Assembly: GCA_003223995.1 (NCBI GenBank)
Contig: QHYA01000061.1
Span: forward strand, 1 to 64,000
Direction: 5' to 3'
Origin: Acidobacteriota bacterium
GTDB taxonomy: Bacteria; Acidobacteriota; Polarisedimenticolia; QHYA01
DNA: 64,000 nucleotides
The position numbers and the translations under genes are program-made. Below, one piece after another: positions 1 to 8,380 of the stretch. Under the pieces are notes generated by a model, which searched no databases, had not been told where the DNA came from, and was given only the letters and a program-made list of their open reading frames with translations. Every line of letters starts with the position of its first letter. The first letter of the stretch is position 1.

Positions 1-33
1 GGCTGAAGAAGAACCCTTCTGGAACGGGAGTTT

Positions 34-107
34 TCGGGGAGAGAGGATTCGAACCTCCGACCACCGGCTCCCAAAGCCGGCGCTCTACCAGGCTGAGCTA
101 CTCCCCG
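34..107 (-). tRNA. tRNA-Pro (anticodon UGG)
   Basis: Read on the minus strand, the region folds as a complete tRNA. A seven-base acceptor stem CGGGGAG pairs with CTCCCCG and is followed by discriminator A. The D arm contains AGCTCAGCCTGGTAGAGC. A five-pair anticodon stem CCGGC/GCCGG encloses loop TTTGGGA, which places TGG in the anticodon, so it is a proline tRNA. The T arm carries the standard GGTTCGAATCC. CCA is not encoded. It lies downstream of the rmlB stop on the same strand. Confidence 0.96.
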
Positions 108-312
108 GCAGGTGGACAAAAGGGCGCTGGGTCGCGGTTAGTGTAGCCGAAGCACGTGCCTTCCGGGGATGTCTTCGGCTACGCGGGATGCGCGGGTTGC
201 GCGGGGTATCGGCTCGAGGTGGACGAAACCACCTCCCCCTCGGGGGCGACAACGGCCAAACCGAGTGGACGATGGGCGGTTCTATCGCAGACACCAGAGG
301 CTGGGTCCTAGC

Positions 313-1344
313 CTAGCGCTTCGGGGGGAGAGCGGACTTACGCTCCACGAGGTAGTCACCAGAGATGATGCGGCGCCACCATGGCTCGTGGGCCCGGTAC
401 CAGTCGATCGTGTCGGCCAGCCCCTGTTCAAACGAGCGCAGAGGGGCCCAGGACAGTTCGCCCTTCGCGCGCGAGTCGTCCAGCGCGTAGCGCCTGTCGT
501 GGGCCGGCCGATCCGGAACGAACTCCAGAAGCGACTCGTCGCGGCCTGTATGCTCGAGGATCGACCGAGCGATCTCGAGGTTCGCCCGTTCCTCTCCTCC
601 CGCGAAGTTGTAGATCTCACCCGCCCTGCCGCGCTCCAGCACGGCGAGCAACCCCCGTGCATGGTCCTCGACATGGATCCAGTCCCGGACGTAGAGGCCG
701 TCGCCGTAGATCGGCAGACGCCCGCCGTCGAGAGCGCGCGTGATCATCAGCGGCAGGAACTTCTCGGGAAACTGGTGGGGACCGTAGTTGTTGGTGCAGC
801 GGGTGATCACCAGGGGAAGGTCATAGGTGCGAAACGCGGCCTGCGCGAACAGGTCCGCCGCGGCCTTGCTCGCCGCGTAGGGGGAGGTCGGACGCGGCGG
901 GTCCTCCTCGCGGAAACGCCGTGGCTCGTCGAGCGCGAGCGGGCCGTAGATCTCGTCCGTCGAGACGTGCACGAATCTGGAGACCTTGTGGCGGCGGGCG
1001 GCGGCGAGCAGCACTCCGGTGCCGAGGACGTTGGTCCGGACGAACGGAGCAGGGTCTTCGATGCTCCGGTCCACGTGAGACTCGGCAGCGAGATGAACGA
1101 CCGCGCCGGGATGCTCGTCCCGGAAGACGGCCTCGATGGCCCCCCCATCGGCCACGTCGGCCAGCGCGGGGCGGTACCGGCCCGCCTTCACCGCGGCCGG
1201 CTCAACGTCGGCGAGGTTCTCGCGGTTTCCCGCATAGGTCAGAAGGTCCAGATTGACCACGTTCCACGCGGGCCGCTCGGCGAGGACCAGCCGGATGAAG
1301 TTGGACCCGATGAAGCCATACCCGCCCGTGACGAGCAGCTTCAT
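313..1344 (-). CDS. rmlB: dTDP-glucose 4,6-dehydratase
   Basis: This 343-residue short-chain dehydrogenase/epimerase converts dTDP-glucose to dTDP-4-keto-6-deoxyglucose, the branch intermediate for rhamnose and other deoxysugars of O-antigen or exopolysaccharide. The N-terminus has the NAD-binding glycine motif GGYGFIGSN at residues 7-15. The catalytic STDEIYG segment and the YAASK tyrosine-lysine pair follow, with NNYGPHQFPEK as in RmlB. Length is normal for the family. It is the last gene of a leftward operon, 66 nt after the rmlC-like gene. No rmlD is present here, so the final sugar may be rhamnose only if rmlD lies elsewhere. Confidence 0.95.
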   Translation of the reverse strand: MKLLVTGGYGFIGSNFIRLVLAERPAWNVVNLDLLTYAGNRENLADVEPAAVKAGRYRPALADVADGGAIEAVFRDEHPGAVVHLAAESHVDRSIEDPAPFVRTNVLGTGVLLAAARRHKVSRFVHVSTDEIYGPLALDEPRRFREEDPPRPTSPYAASKAAADLFAQAAFRTYDLPLVITRCTNNYGPHQFPEKFLPLMITRALDGGRLPIYGDGLYVRDWIHVEDHARGLLAVLERGRAGEIYNFAGGEERANLEIARSILEHTGRDESLLEFVPDRPAHDRRYALDDSRAKGELSWAPLRSFEQGLADTIDWYRAHEPWWRRIISGDYLVERKSALPPKR

Positions 1345-1410
1345 CGGGCCGTTGTCTTCTCGAGCGCCCCACGCCAGGCACGCGCGCCGAAGGGATGGAC
1401 GACGCGTCCC

Positions 1411-1902
1411 TCAGCCGTCGCGGCGGTCCCAGTCGTAGGGCACGTCATTGATGTGGGGATCGATGCGGTACTCGTCGGGGTCCGCATGATGGTAGGGCTC
1501 GGTCGGGATGTTGACGACGATCGCTTCGGTCTCGCTGATTCCCTTGAAACCGTGCAGCACCCCGGCGGGGACCTTGACCAGGATCGGATTGTGGATCCCC
1601 AGGAAGAACTCGTTGATCTCCCCCCGCGTCTCAGAGTCTTCGCGGTCATCGTAGAGCACGAGCTTGAGCATGCCGCTGACGACCGCGAAGTTGTCCTGCT
1701 GCACCTTGTGATAGTGCCATCCCTTCACGACGCCCGGATAGGCGGTCGTCATGTAGACCTGCCCGAACTTGCCGAAGATAGGTTCGTCGCAGCGGAGAAT
1801 CTCCATCAATCTCCCCCGCTCGTCAGGGATCATTTTCAGGCGCTTCACCTGCACTCCTGCGATCAGCCGCGACATGTCCTGACTGTGGCGGGCCGGCTCC
1901 AT
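1411..1902 (-). CDS. dTDP-4-dehydrorhamnose 3,5-epimerase family protein (RmlC-like cupin)
   Basis: This is a small cupin of the RmlC family, about 163 residues, expected to epimerise the 4-keto-6-deoxy sugar made by RmlB. Visible features are an N-terminal DERGRLMEI segment, a cupin strand KGWHYHKVQQDNF in place of the classical LHYQ motif, and VPAGVLHGF. The start chosen at 1902 shares one base with the rmlA stop (TGATG), implying translational coupling. A second ATG at 1875 gives a 154-residue form. Because the histidine motif departs from canonical RmlC, a related epimerase or isomerase specificity is possible, for example a 3-epimerase of another deoxysugar. Confidence 0.85.
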   Translation of the reverse strand: MEPARHSQDMSRLIAGVQVKRLKMIPDERGRLMEILRCDEPIFGKFGQVYMTTAYPGVVKGWHYHKVQQDNFAVVSGMLKLVLYDDREDSETRGEINEFFLGIHNPILVKVPAGVLHGFKGISETEAIVVNIPTEPYHHADPDEYRIDPHINDVPYDWDRRDG

Positions 1903-2630
1903 CAGAGCTTGTTGGCGCCGGTCTCCTGGACGAGGTGCGAGGCCCTGTGAAGAGACTCCAGGGTCCCGGCGTCCGTCCACCAGCCATCGATGAAGTCGTA
2001 GGTCATCTCTCCCCGGGCGATGTAGGTGTTGTTGACGTCGGTGATCTCCAGCTCGTCCCTGGCCGAGGGGCGCAGCGTCCGGATCATGTCGAAGACCAGG
2101 GAGTCGTAGAAGTAGATGCCTGTGACAGCGTAGCGGGACTTCGGGACGGCCGGCTTCTCCTCGATGCTGGTCACGCGGTCCCCCTCGATCGTCGCCACGC
2201 CGAATCGGTGTGCCTCCGGGGTCTCCTTCAGCAGGATCTTTGCCCCCCGCTCCTGCCTGCCGTAGGCCTCCGCCGCTCGCTTCACGTTCCGCTCGATCAG
2301 ATTGTCTCCGAGCACGACGCAGATCTTCCCACCGTCGGCGAAGTATTCCGCGAGTGAAAGGGCCGCCGCGATGCCCCCTTCCCCTTCCTGATACGTGTAG
2401 TTGATGTGCTCGAGCCCGAACTCCTTTCCGTTCCCGAGCAGTCGCAGGAAGTCCCCCGCGCTGGTCCCTCCGGTGACGATGAGAATGTCGCGGATGCCGA
2501 CGTTGATCAGCGTCTGGATCGGATAGTAGATCATCGGCCTGTCATAGACAGGCAGAAGGTGCTTGTTGGTGATCTTCGTCAGCGGATGGAGACGGGTCCC
2601 CAGCCCGCCTGCCAGAACGACCCCTTTCAT
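1902..2630 (-). CDS. rmlA: glucose-1-phosphate thymidylyltransferase
   Basis: This enzyme makes dTDP-glucose from glucose-1-phosphate and dTTP, the first step of the deoxysugar pathway encoded by the next two genes. The N-terminus carries the nucleotidyltransferase signature GGLGTRLHPLTKITNKHLLPV and the YDRPMIYYPI segment. VVLGDNLIE (metal-binding Asp) and EEKP follow. At 242 residues it matches the short form of the family and lacks the C-terminal extension of enteric RmlA. There is no Shine-Dalgarno sequence before the ATG, and a strong promoter ends only about 10 nt upstream, so the message may be leaderless. Confidence 0.94.
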   Translation of the reverse strand: MKGVVLAGGLGTRLHPLTKITNKHLLPVYDRPMIYYPIQTLINVGIRDILIVTGGTSAGDFLRLLGNGKEFGLEHINYTYQEGEGGIAAALSLAEYFADGGKICVVLGDNLIERNVKRAAEAYGRQERGAKILLKETPEAHRFGVATIEGDRVTSIEEKPAVPKSRYAVTGIYFYDSLVFDMIRTLRPSARDELEITDVNNTYIARGEMTYDFIDGWWTDAGTLESLHRASHLVQETGANKL

Positions 2631-2639
2631 GGAAAGAGG

Positions 2640-2668
2640 ATTATTCGGGGGGGAACGAACTGTGTCAA
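2640..2668 (-). promoter_or_regulatory. Sigma-70 promoter of the rml operon, probably leaderless
   Basis: On the minus strand a perfect -35 box TTGACA (2663-2668) is separated by exactly 17 nt from -10 box AATAAT (2640-2645). Initiation would fall near 2633, only about 3 nt before the rmlA ATG at 2630, leaving no room for a ribosome-binding site. Confidence 0.7.
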
Positions 2669-2698
2669 GATTGCCGCATTCTTGCGGGAGGCGCGCGG

Positions 2699-3781
<1,083 letters not shown>

Positions 3782-3812
3782 GACGGAAGGCCTCGAGCTT
3801 GCCTCGGTGCTA

Positions 3813-4493
3813 TCAGCGCCTCACCGCGAGCGTGATGCGGCTGGTCTGGGGGAACTCCTTTCTCGGATCGTCCACGATCAGGAACGACAAGTTGCTCATT
3901 CCAACCCCCCACCGGAAGTGGCCCGCCAGGGCAGGGAAGATCCCGCCGCGGGGCGAAGAGCTGTCCTGATAGAGGAGGGAAGGAGAATGGCCCGGCGCGG
4001 CGATCTTCACCGCGCCCCCTTCTCCGTAAACGAAGTACGAGCCATCCGGCGCCCAGCAAGGTCCTGACAGCCGGTACACCCGATCCACCTTTTTCCTGCC
4101 GGCGCCATTGGCATCTTCGAGCTCGATGGTCGTCCAGTCGACCCCATCTTCCCCCGCCGAGGGGGTGACGACCAGCCTCCAGCTCCCTTCGGGGGAACCC
4201 AGCGCGCAGACCTGTTTCTTCGCGGCTTCCTCGGGGCTCGCGGCAGCGATGTCCTGTCCGGCGATGCGCAGTTCGTAGGGCGGCAGGACAGGAGCGGCTG
4301 GGGCGGAGGCGGCAGGAGACGGGGAGCCAGCGGCCGGGGCGGGCGCAGCGGGAGCCGTGGAGGTTGTGCCTGGTGAAGCGATCAGCGGCGCAACCACCAG
4401 GAAGGCAGCTGCCACAGCGAGGGGAACGATCCGGTTGATGCCGCGGCGTTCGATTCTCATCATTCTCTTTCTCCTCTTTCTCCCGAGTTTCAC
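3813..4493 (-). CDS. Hypothetical exported or membrane-anchored protein
   Basis: This 226-residue protein has a basic N-terminus (MKLGRKRRKRMMRIERR), a hydrophobic segment (about residues 22-40), then an Ala/Pro-rich linker of about 30 residues, and a C-terminal domain of short beta-like stretches. Motifs such as CWAPDGSYFVYGE resemble a WD40/TolB-like propeller blade, but only one or two blades could fit. I do not recognise a family. Its start overlaps the selA stop by 4 nt, so it is translationally coupled to selA. A functional link to selenium metabolism is not otherwise indicated. Confidence 0.75.
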   Translation of the reverse strand: MKLGRKRRKRMMRIERRGINRIVPLAVAAAFLVVAPLIASPGTTSTAPAAPAPAAGSPSPAASAPAAPVLPPYELRIAGQDIAAASPEEAAKKQVCALGSPEGSWRLVVTPSAGEDGVDWTTIELEDANGAGRKKVDRVYRLSGPCWAPDGSYFVYGEGGAVKIAAPGHSPSLLYQDSSSPRGGIFPALAGHFRWGVGMSNLSFLIVDDPRKEFPQTSRITLAVRR

Positions 4494-5920
4494 TCGTATT
4501 GGTTGCCAGGCTCCCGGGCGGCCAGCGATCGGAGTGCGGCGATCAGTCCATTTTGCTGCTCCGGCAGCACGGTGCGCGGATCGATCAGCAGCCTCCCCTC
4601 GTGCAAGCGCCCCACGACGGGCGGCTCCCCGCTCCGCAATCTCTCATCCAGCTCTGCGGCGCTGAGGGTCTGCGACGACACCGACAGCAACCGCGTGGGG
4701 ATCTCCGTCAAGGGCGCTGACCCCCCTCCCGTCAATGACGCCCCATCGACCACCTCGATGCGCAGCAAACTCCCCGCCTCCTTCCGCACGCTGCGGGCAA
4801 TGCGGAGCGCCCGTCGCCCCACCGATTCGGCAGGTTCGAAGAGCATCCGCAGCAGGGGGATTTCCTGAACGGCCCTTCCCGAGGCGTAACTCTGCAGGAC
4901 CCACTCCAGCGCCGCGATCGCCATCTTGTCGAGCCGGAGCGCCCGAGACAGAGGGTTCTGGGCGCACTGCTTGACCATCTCCGGAGCACCGACGATCAGG
5001 CCGGCTTGCGGCCCTCCGAGCATCTTGTCTCCGCTGAAGAGAACGAGGTCGGCTCCGGCGGCAAGCAAAGCGCCGGCGGGAGGTTCCTCCGGCATGCCGA
5101 GCGCAGCGACATCCACCAGGCTGCCGCTTCCCTGGTCCACGACGACCGGAACTCCCTTTTGCCGGCCCAGACCGACGAGGTCCTCCAGAGCCGCGGAGGC
5201 GGTGAACCCCACGATGCGGTAGTTGCTCGTGTGAACCTTGAGGATCATTGCGGTCGAGGGGCCAAGCGCCTTCTCGTAGTCGGCCAGGCGGGTGCGGTTG
5301 GTCGTTCCCACCTCTCGGAGGATCGCACCACTGCGGGCCAGGATGTCGGGGATCCTGAACGAGCCGCCGATCTCGATCAGCTCTCCTCGCGAGATCAGGA
5401 CCTCTCGTCCCTGGGCGAAAGTGTTCAGTACCAGAAGCAGCGCCGCCGCATTGTTGTTGACGGCGTGCAGGAGGCATCCCGGAAACAGCCGCGCGGCGCT
5501 GTGCGCAAGGTGGTCCCCGCGGGAGCCGCGCCGGCCCGCCGCAATGTCGTACTCCAGACTCGCGTACTGGCCGCTTGCGGCCACGACCCGCTCCAGGGCG
5601 CCGCGCGCCAGGGGCGCGCGGCCGAGATTGGTGTGGATCAGGATCCCCGTCCCGTTGATCACCGGGCGGAGGCTGGAGCGCGACAGAGTGGCGATCCGCG
5701 CCCGCAGCTCGTCCGGCAATCGCGCGATCCGCTCCCGCAATTGCCCCATGGACAGCATCCCGGACAGAACGCCTCGCCTGAGATCGGACACCGCCTCGCG
5801 AACGGCTACCGCGAGGGCTTCACCGGGAAGACCGCCCCCAGCCTTCCGGACCTCTTCTCGGCGCAACAACTCGTCGATCTGGGGAAGCTCCCGCAGGACC
5901 TGCTTGGTGAACTCCGCCAT
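4490..5920 (-). CDS. selA: L-seryl-tRNA(Sec) selenium transferase
   Basis: SelA is the PLP enzyme that converts seryl-tRNA(Sec) to selenocysteinyl-tRNA(Sec) using selenophosphate. The 476-residue protein is full length. The N-terminal tRNA-binding region (LRELPQIDELL) is followed by NGTGILIHTNLGRAPL at residues 89-104, NNNAAALLLVLN, and the PLP lysine in LFSGDKMLGGPQAG (K299). A Shine-Dalgarno AGGAG lies 7-11 nt upstream of the ATG. Its presence implies that the organism makes selenoproteins; selB, selC and selD are not in this window. Confidence 0.96.
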   Translation of the reverse strand: MAEFTKQVLRELPQIDELLRREEVRKAGGGLPGEALAVAVREAVSDLRRGVLSGMLSMGQLRERIARLPDELRARIATLSRSSLRPVINGTGILIHTNLGRAPLARGALERVVAASGQYASLEYDIAAGRRGSRGDHLAHSAARLFPGCLLHAVNNNAAALLLVLNTFAQGREVLISRGELIEIGGSFRIPDILARSGAILREVGTTNRTRLADYEKALGPSTAMILKVHTSNYRIVGFTASAALEDLVGLGRQKGVPVVVDQGSGSLVDVAALGMPEEPPAGALLAAGADLVLFSGDKMLGGPQAGLIVGAPEMVKQCAQNPLSRALRLDKMAIAALEWVLQSYASGRAVQEIPLLRMLFEPAESVGRRALRIARSVRKEAGSLLRIEVVDGASLTGGGSAPLTEIPTRLLSVSSQTLSAAELDERLRSGEPPVVGRLHEGRLLIDPRTVLPEQQNGLIAALRSLAAREPGNQYE

Positions 5921-6034
5921 CTCGCTGCTCCTGATGACCGAGCGCTCCCCCCACGCCCCGCCAGCCCTGCCGATGTGCGGTTATTCAACCACGCGGCCTC
6001 GCGGCCGTCAAATCACCCTCAATTCGACCGAGCG

Positions 6035-6063
6035 TTGCCGGGCCCGTCCAATGGTTCTATATT
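6035..6063 (+). promoter_or_regulatory. Putative sigma-70 promoter
   Basis: TTGCCG (6035-6040) and TATATT (6058-6063) are separated by 17 nt, in the divergent gap between selA and the gene starting at 6143. It would give a leader of about 70 nt. Confidence 0.45.
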
Positions 6064-6142
6064 TACGCTTCAATCCGTACTGGTGGGGGGAACCCGGGCA
6101 GGCAGGCGAGACGCCCGGCGCTGCCGCGGCCATGGGGAGCAG

Positions 6143-6823
6143 ATGGAGATCGAAGAGGCCATTGCCCAACTGAACCAGGGGATCAGGCGCCTGAAGGTGC
6201 AGTACGACACCTTTTTCGCCGGCGGGCGCCCCCGTCCTCCTGTGGAGCTAAGGGCGGAGCTGGAAAGGCTGATCAGGCGGTTCGCCAACAGTCCGATCCG
6301 CCGCTACTCCGATCGATTTCACTTCAACTCGCTCGTCGGCCGCTACAACTCCTTCGTCGAGTTATGGAACAAGCAGACCCGCGCAATTGAGGAAGGGCGA
6401 GACCCCTCTACGCATCGACCCATCCCCTCGACGGCGCCGAAGCCGGCCGTGCCCGCCGATGTGCCGGCGGAGCGGGTCCTCTGCTCCCTGCGGATCTCGA
6501 ATCCTGTGACGGAGACCGACGGCCTGCGAGTCCTCTTCGAGCAGTACCTCACCGCTCGGCAGCAGCGGGACGGGGTTGCCCCGAAACTGTCGATCGAATC
6601 CTTCGTCCGGCAGATCTCCCGTCAGGTGGAATCCCTCAAAGCCTCGACGGGCTGCAGCACGGTCGAGTTCCGACTTACAAATCTGGAATCTCAGGTAACT
6701 ATCAAGGCCCGTCCCGCCGCTGGCAGCGGCCCGTCCTCTCGTCCCGGAGAGCCCGACGAAGAGACCCAGAGCAGGCAGGACGAAGACACCCAGAGCACTC
6801 AGATGGAAGGAGCCGTCTCATGA
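6143..6823 (+). CDS. Protein resembling the MXAN_5187 C-terminal domain family
   Basis: This 226-residue cytoplasmic protein of unknown function begins with a helical segment (MEIEEAIAQLNQGIRRLKVQYD). An Arg-rich motif follows (ELERLIRRFANSPIRRYSDRF), then RYNSFVELWNKQTRAIEEG. A Pro/Ala-rich linker leads to a C-terminal alpha/beta domain ending in VEFRLTNLESQVTIKARP. The order and the RYNSF...WNKQTR...EEG pattern resemble a myxobacterial family known only as MXAN_5187 C-terminal domain. That assignment is from memory and should be treated as tentative. A GGGGAG sequence lies just upstream, and the gene overlaps the following TPR gene by 4 nt, so the two form an operon. Confidence 0.8.
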   Translation: MEIEEAIAQLNQGIRRLKVQYDTFFAGGRPRPPVELRAELERLIRRFANSPIRRYSDRFHFNSLVGRYNSFVELWNKQTRAIEEGRDPSTHRPIPSTAPKPAVPADVPAERVLCSLRISNPVTETDGLRVLFEQYLTARQQRDGVAPKLSIESFVRQISRQVESLKASTGCSTVEFRLTNLESQVTIKARPAAGSGPSSRPGEPDEETQSRQDEDTQSTQMEGAVS

Positions 6824-7470
6824 AGGTCCCGTTCCACATCGCGCTCGCCGGCATCACGCTTTTCGCAGCGTCCACATCGGCCTGGTCGCGAGGATCGTCG
6901 GAGTCGAAACGGCTTTCATCGATGCTGAGCCGCGACCCCGTGATCTCCTCCCTCAACCAGCAGATCGCCGCGGATCCGAATAACGCGTGCCTGAGCAACG
7001 AGCTGGGCCTGGCCCTCTCGCGGCGCGCCTACTTCAGGGAAGCCGAGCAGGCGTTCCAGGCCTCGCTGAAGCTCGCCGAGGATCCGGTCGTTTACAACAA
7101 CCTCGGGAGCCTGTACCTCACGACGGGGCGGCTATCGGCCGCGGCGGCGAGCTTCAATCACGCGATCCGGCTCGATCCGAACTTCGCCCTTGCCTACTAC
7201 AACCTGGGAGCCGCGAACGACGCCGAGAACAACTATGAAGGCGCCGTGAGAAACTACAAGCGGGCACTCGAGTTGGATTCCACGCTGGCCGATCCGAACG
7301 TCAACCCGCAGGTGATCAACAACAGGTACATGGCGGCGGTCAGAACGGAGCGTTATCTGGAGACCATCGGGGCGCTTGGGCTTCCTCTGCGCTCCACGTG
7401 TCCGGCGGCCGAAACAAAGGTCGCTTCGGGCTCCGGACCCGTCGCGCCCACCGAGCTGTCCAAGAAGTAG
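6820..7470 (+). CDS. Exported TPR protein
   Basis: This 216-residue protein has a signal peptide (about residues 1-22, ending TSAWS) and three to four tetratricopeptide repeats between residues 45 and 150. Recognisable repeats are PNNACLSNELGLALSRRAYFREAEQAF, VVYNNLGSLYLTTGRLSAAAASF and FALAYYNLGAANDAENNYEGAVRNY style units with PNF/LDP turns. It probably acts as a periplasmic protein-protein interaction scaffold. It overlaps the preceding gene by 4 nt (ATGA), indicating coupled expression, so the two may work together. Confidence 0.88.
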   Translation: MKVPFHIALAGITLFAASTSAWSRGSSESKRLSSMLSRDPVISSLNQQIAADPNNACLSNELGLALSRRAYFREAEQAFQASLKLAEDPVVYNNLGSLYLTTGRLSAAAASFNHAIRLDPNFALAYYNLGAANDAENNYEGAVRNYKRALELDSTLADPNVNPQVINNRYMAAVRTERYLETIGALGLPLRSTCPAAETKVASGSGPVAPTELSKK

Positions 7471-7546
7471 GACGTTGAGGTAGCTCGTTCGTCCACCTTC
7501 CAACTCCTCCTCCGCCGGGGCGGCCGGAAACGCTCCATCTGCTCGA

Positions 7547-7576
7547 TTGACAAGCCTCGGACGGCCCACCTAAGAT
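7547..7576 (+). promoter_or_regulatory. Putative leaderless promoter before the gene at 7583
   Basis: TTGACA (7547-7552) and TAAGAT (7571-7576) are spaced by 18 nt. The -10 box ends 6 nt before the ATG at 7583, so transcription would begin at or next to the start codon. No Shine-Dalgarno is visible. Confidence 0.5.
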
Positions 7577-7582
7577 CCCGCG

Positions 7583-8377
7583 ATGAGGCTGTTTGGCTGC
7601 GGGCTCGTAGCCTTGGCTCTTGCTGTGGGGCTGCCGCCGGGACGAATATTCGCCTGGACGACACCAACGCGGATCCGGATGGCCGATGACGCGGTGAGGA
7701 TTTCCTCACCCGCTTTTGCGCGGCTCCTCTACAGGCATCTCGACGAATACCACAGAGGCGTCGCTGAAGAAGCGGACAGCCAGATCGAGGCCGGCCGTGA
7801 TCTTTCCACGGGGCCGCACGGAAGAAGGCGGGAGGCGGCGGAACAATTGTCGAAGCTGGTCAGTCAGACGATCGAGGGCCTCTCGAATCACGAACCGATG
7901 CGTGAGATCTGCTACAGGGCAGGGCGGATCTGCCGCCTCGTCGCGGACCTGAACCATCCCATCCACACCGGCTCGACTCCGGGGGAAGCGGAGCTGCGCT
8001 CGGCGGTGTACTACGACGATTTCGCTCGGTACGCGGAAGGAGTCGCCGCTCGCGCGCCTCTGGTCTTTTATGGCTGGCGGGACGACCTGCGGACCGTGAA
8101 GGATGTCGCTCCCTTCGCGCTCGAGATCGCCTCGAGGTCCGAGCGCGATGCCGAGGGTCTCTACCGGGCTTACCATTCCCGCGGCGCGAAAGTCACATCG
8201 AGCGACTTCGACGACCGCTCCATCCCCTTCGCGGTCGCTTCCCTATCGTACTCGCGGACGGTGAGCGACACCGCCAACCTCTGGCTCCTCGTCTGGAGCC
8301 GGGTCGGCGGCGACCTTCGCGGAACGCCCTATCTCGGCGGCGCTTCCTCCAGAAGGCCAGGCAGAGCGAGAGGCTAG
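7583..8377 (+). CDS. Secreted protein resembling zinc-dependent phospholipase C / S1-P1 nuclease fold
   Basis: This 264-residue protein has a signal peptide ending ...RIFA, after which the mature protein would begin with tryptophan (W25). In zinc phospholipase C and S1/P1 nucleases the mature N-terminal Trp is itself a zinc ligand. Further features of that fold are HLDEYHRGVAEEAD, and VADLNHPIHTG, which parallels the conserved helix carrying His and Asp ligands (GDxHQPLH-like). The family call is from motif pattern only; it could hydrolyse phospholipids or nucleic acids in the periplasm, or be an inactive relative. It is followed after 3 nt by purH. Confidence 0.75.
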   Translation: MRLFGCGLVALALAVGLPPGRIFAWTTPTRIRMADDAVRISSPAFARLLYRHLDEYHRGVAEEADSQIEAGRDLSTGPHGRRREAAEQLSKLVSQTIEGLSNHEPMREICYRAGRICRLVADLNHPIHTGSTPGEAELRSAVYYDDFARYAEGVAARAPLVFYGWRDDLRTVKDVAPFALEIASRSERDAEGLYRAYHSRGAKVTSSDFDDRSIPFAVASLSYSRTVSDTANLWLLVWSRVGGDLRGTPYLGGASSRRPGRARG

Positions 8378-8380
8378 CGG

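Noticed and set aside
169..1950. 593-codon plus-strand frame over the rml genes
   Set aside because: Antisense of rmlB and the rmlC-like gene; no domain-like motif, and the minus frames carry family signatures.
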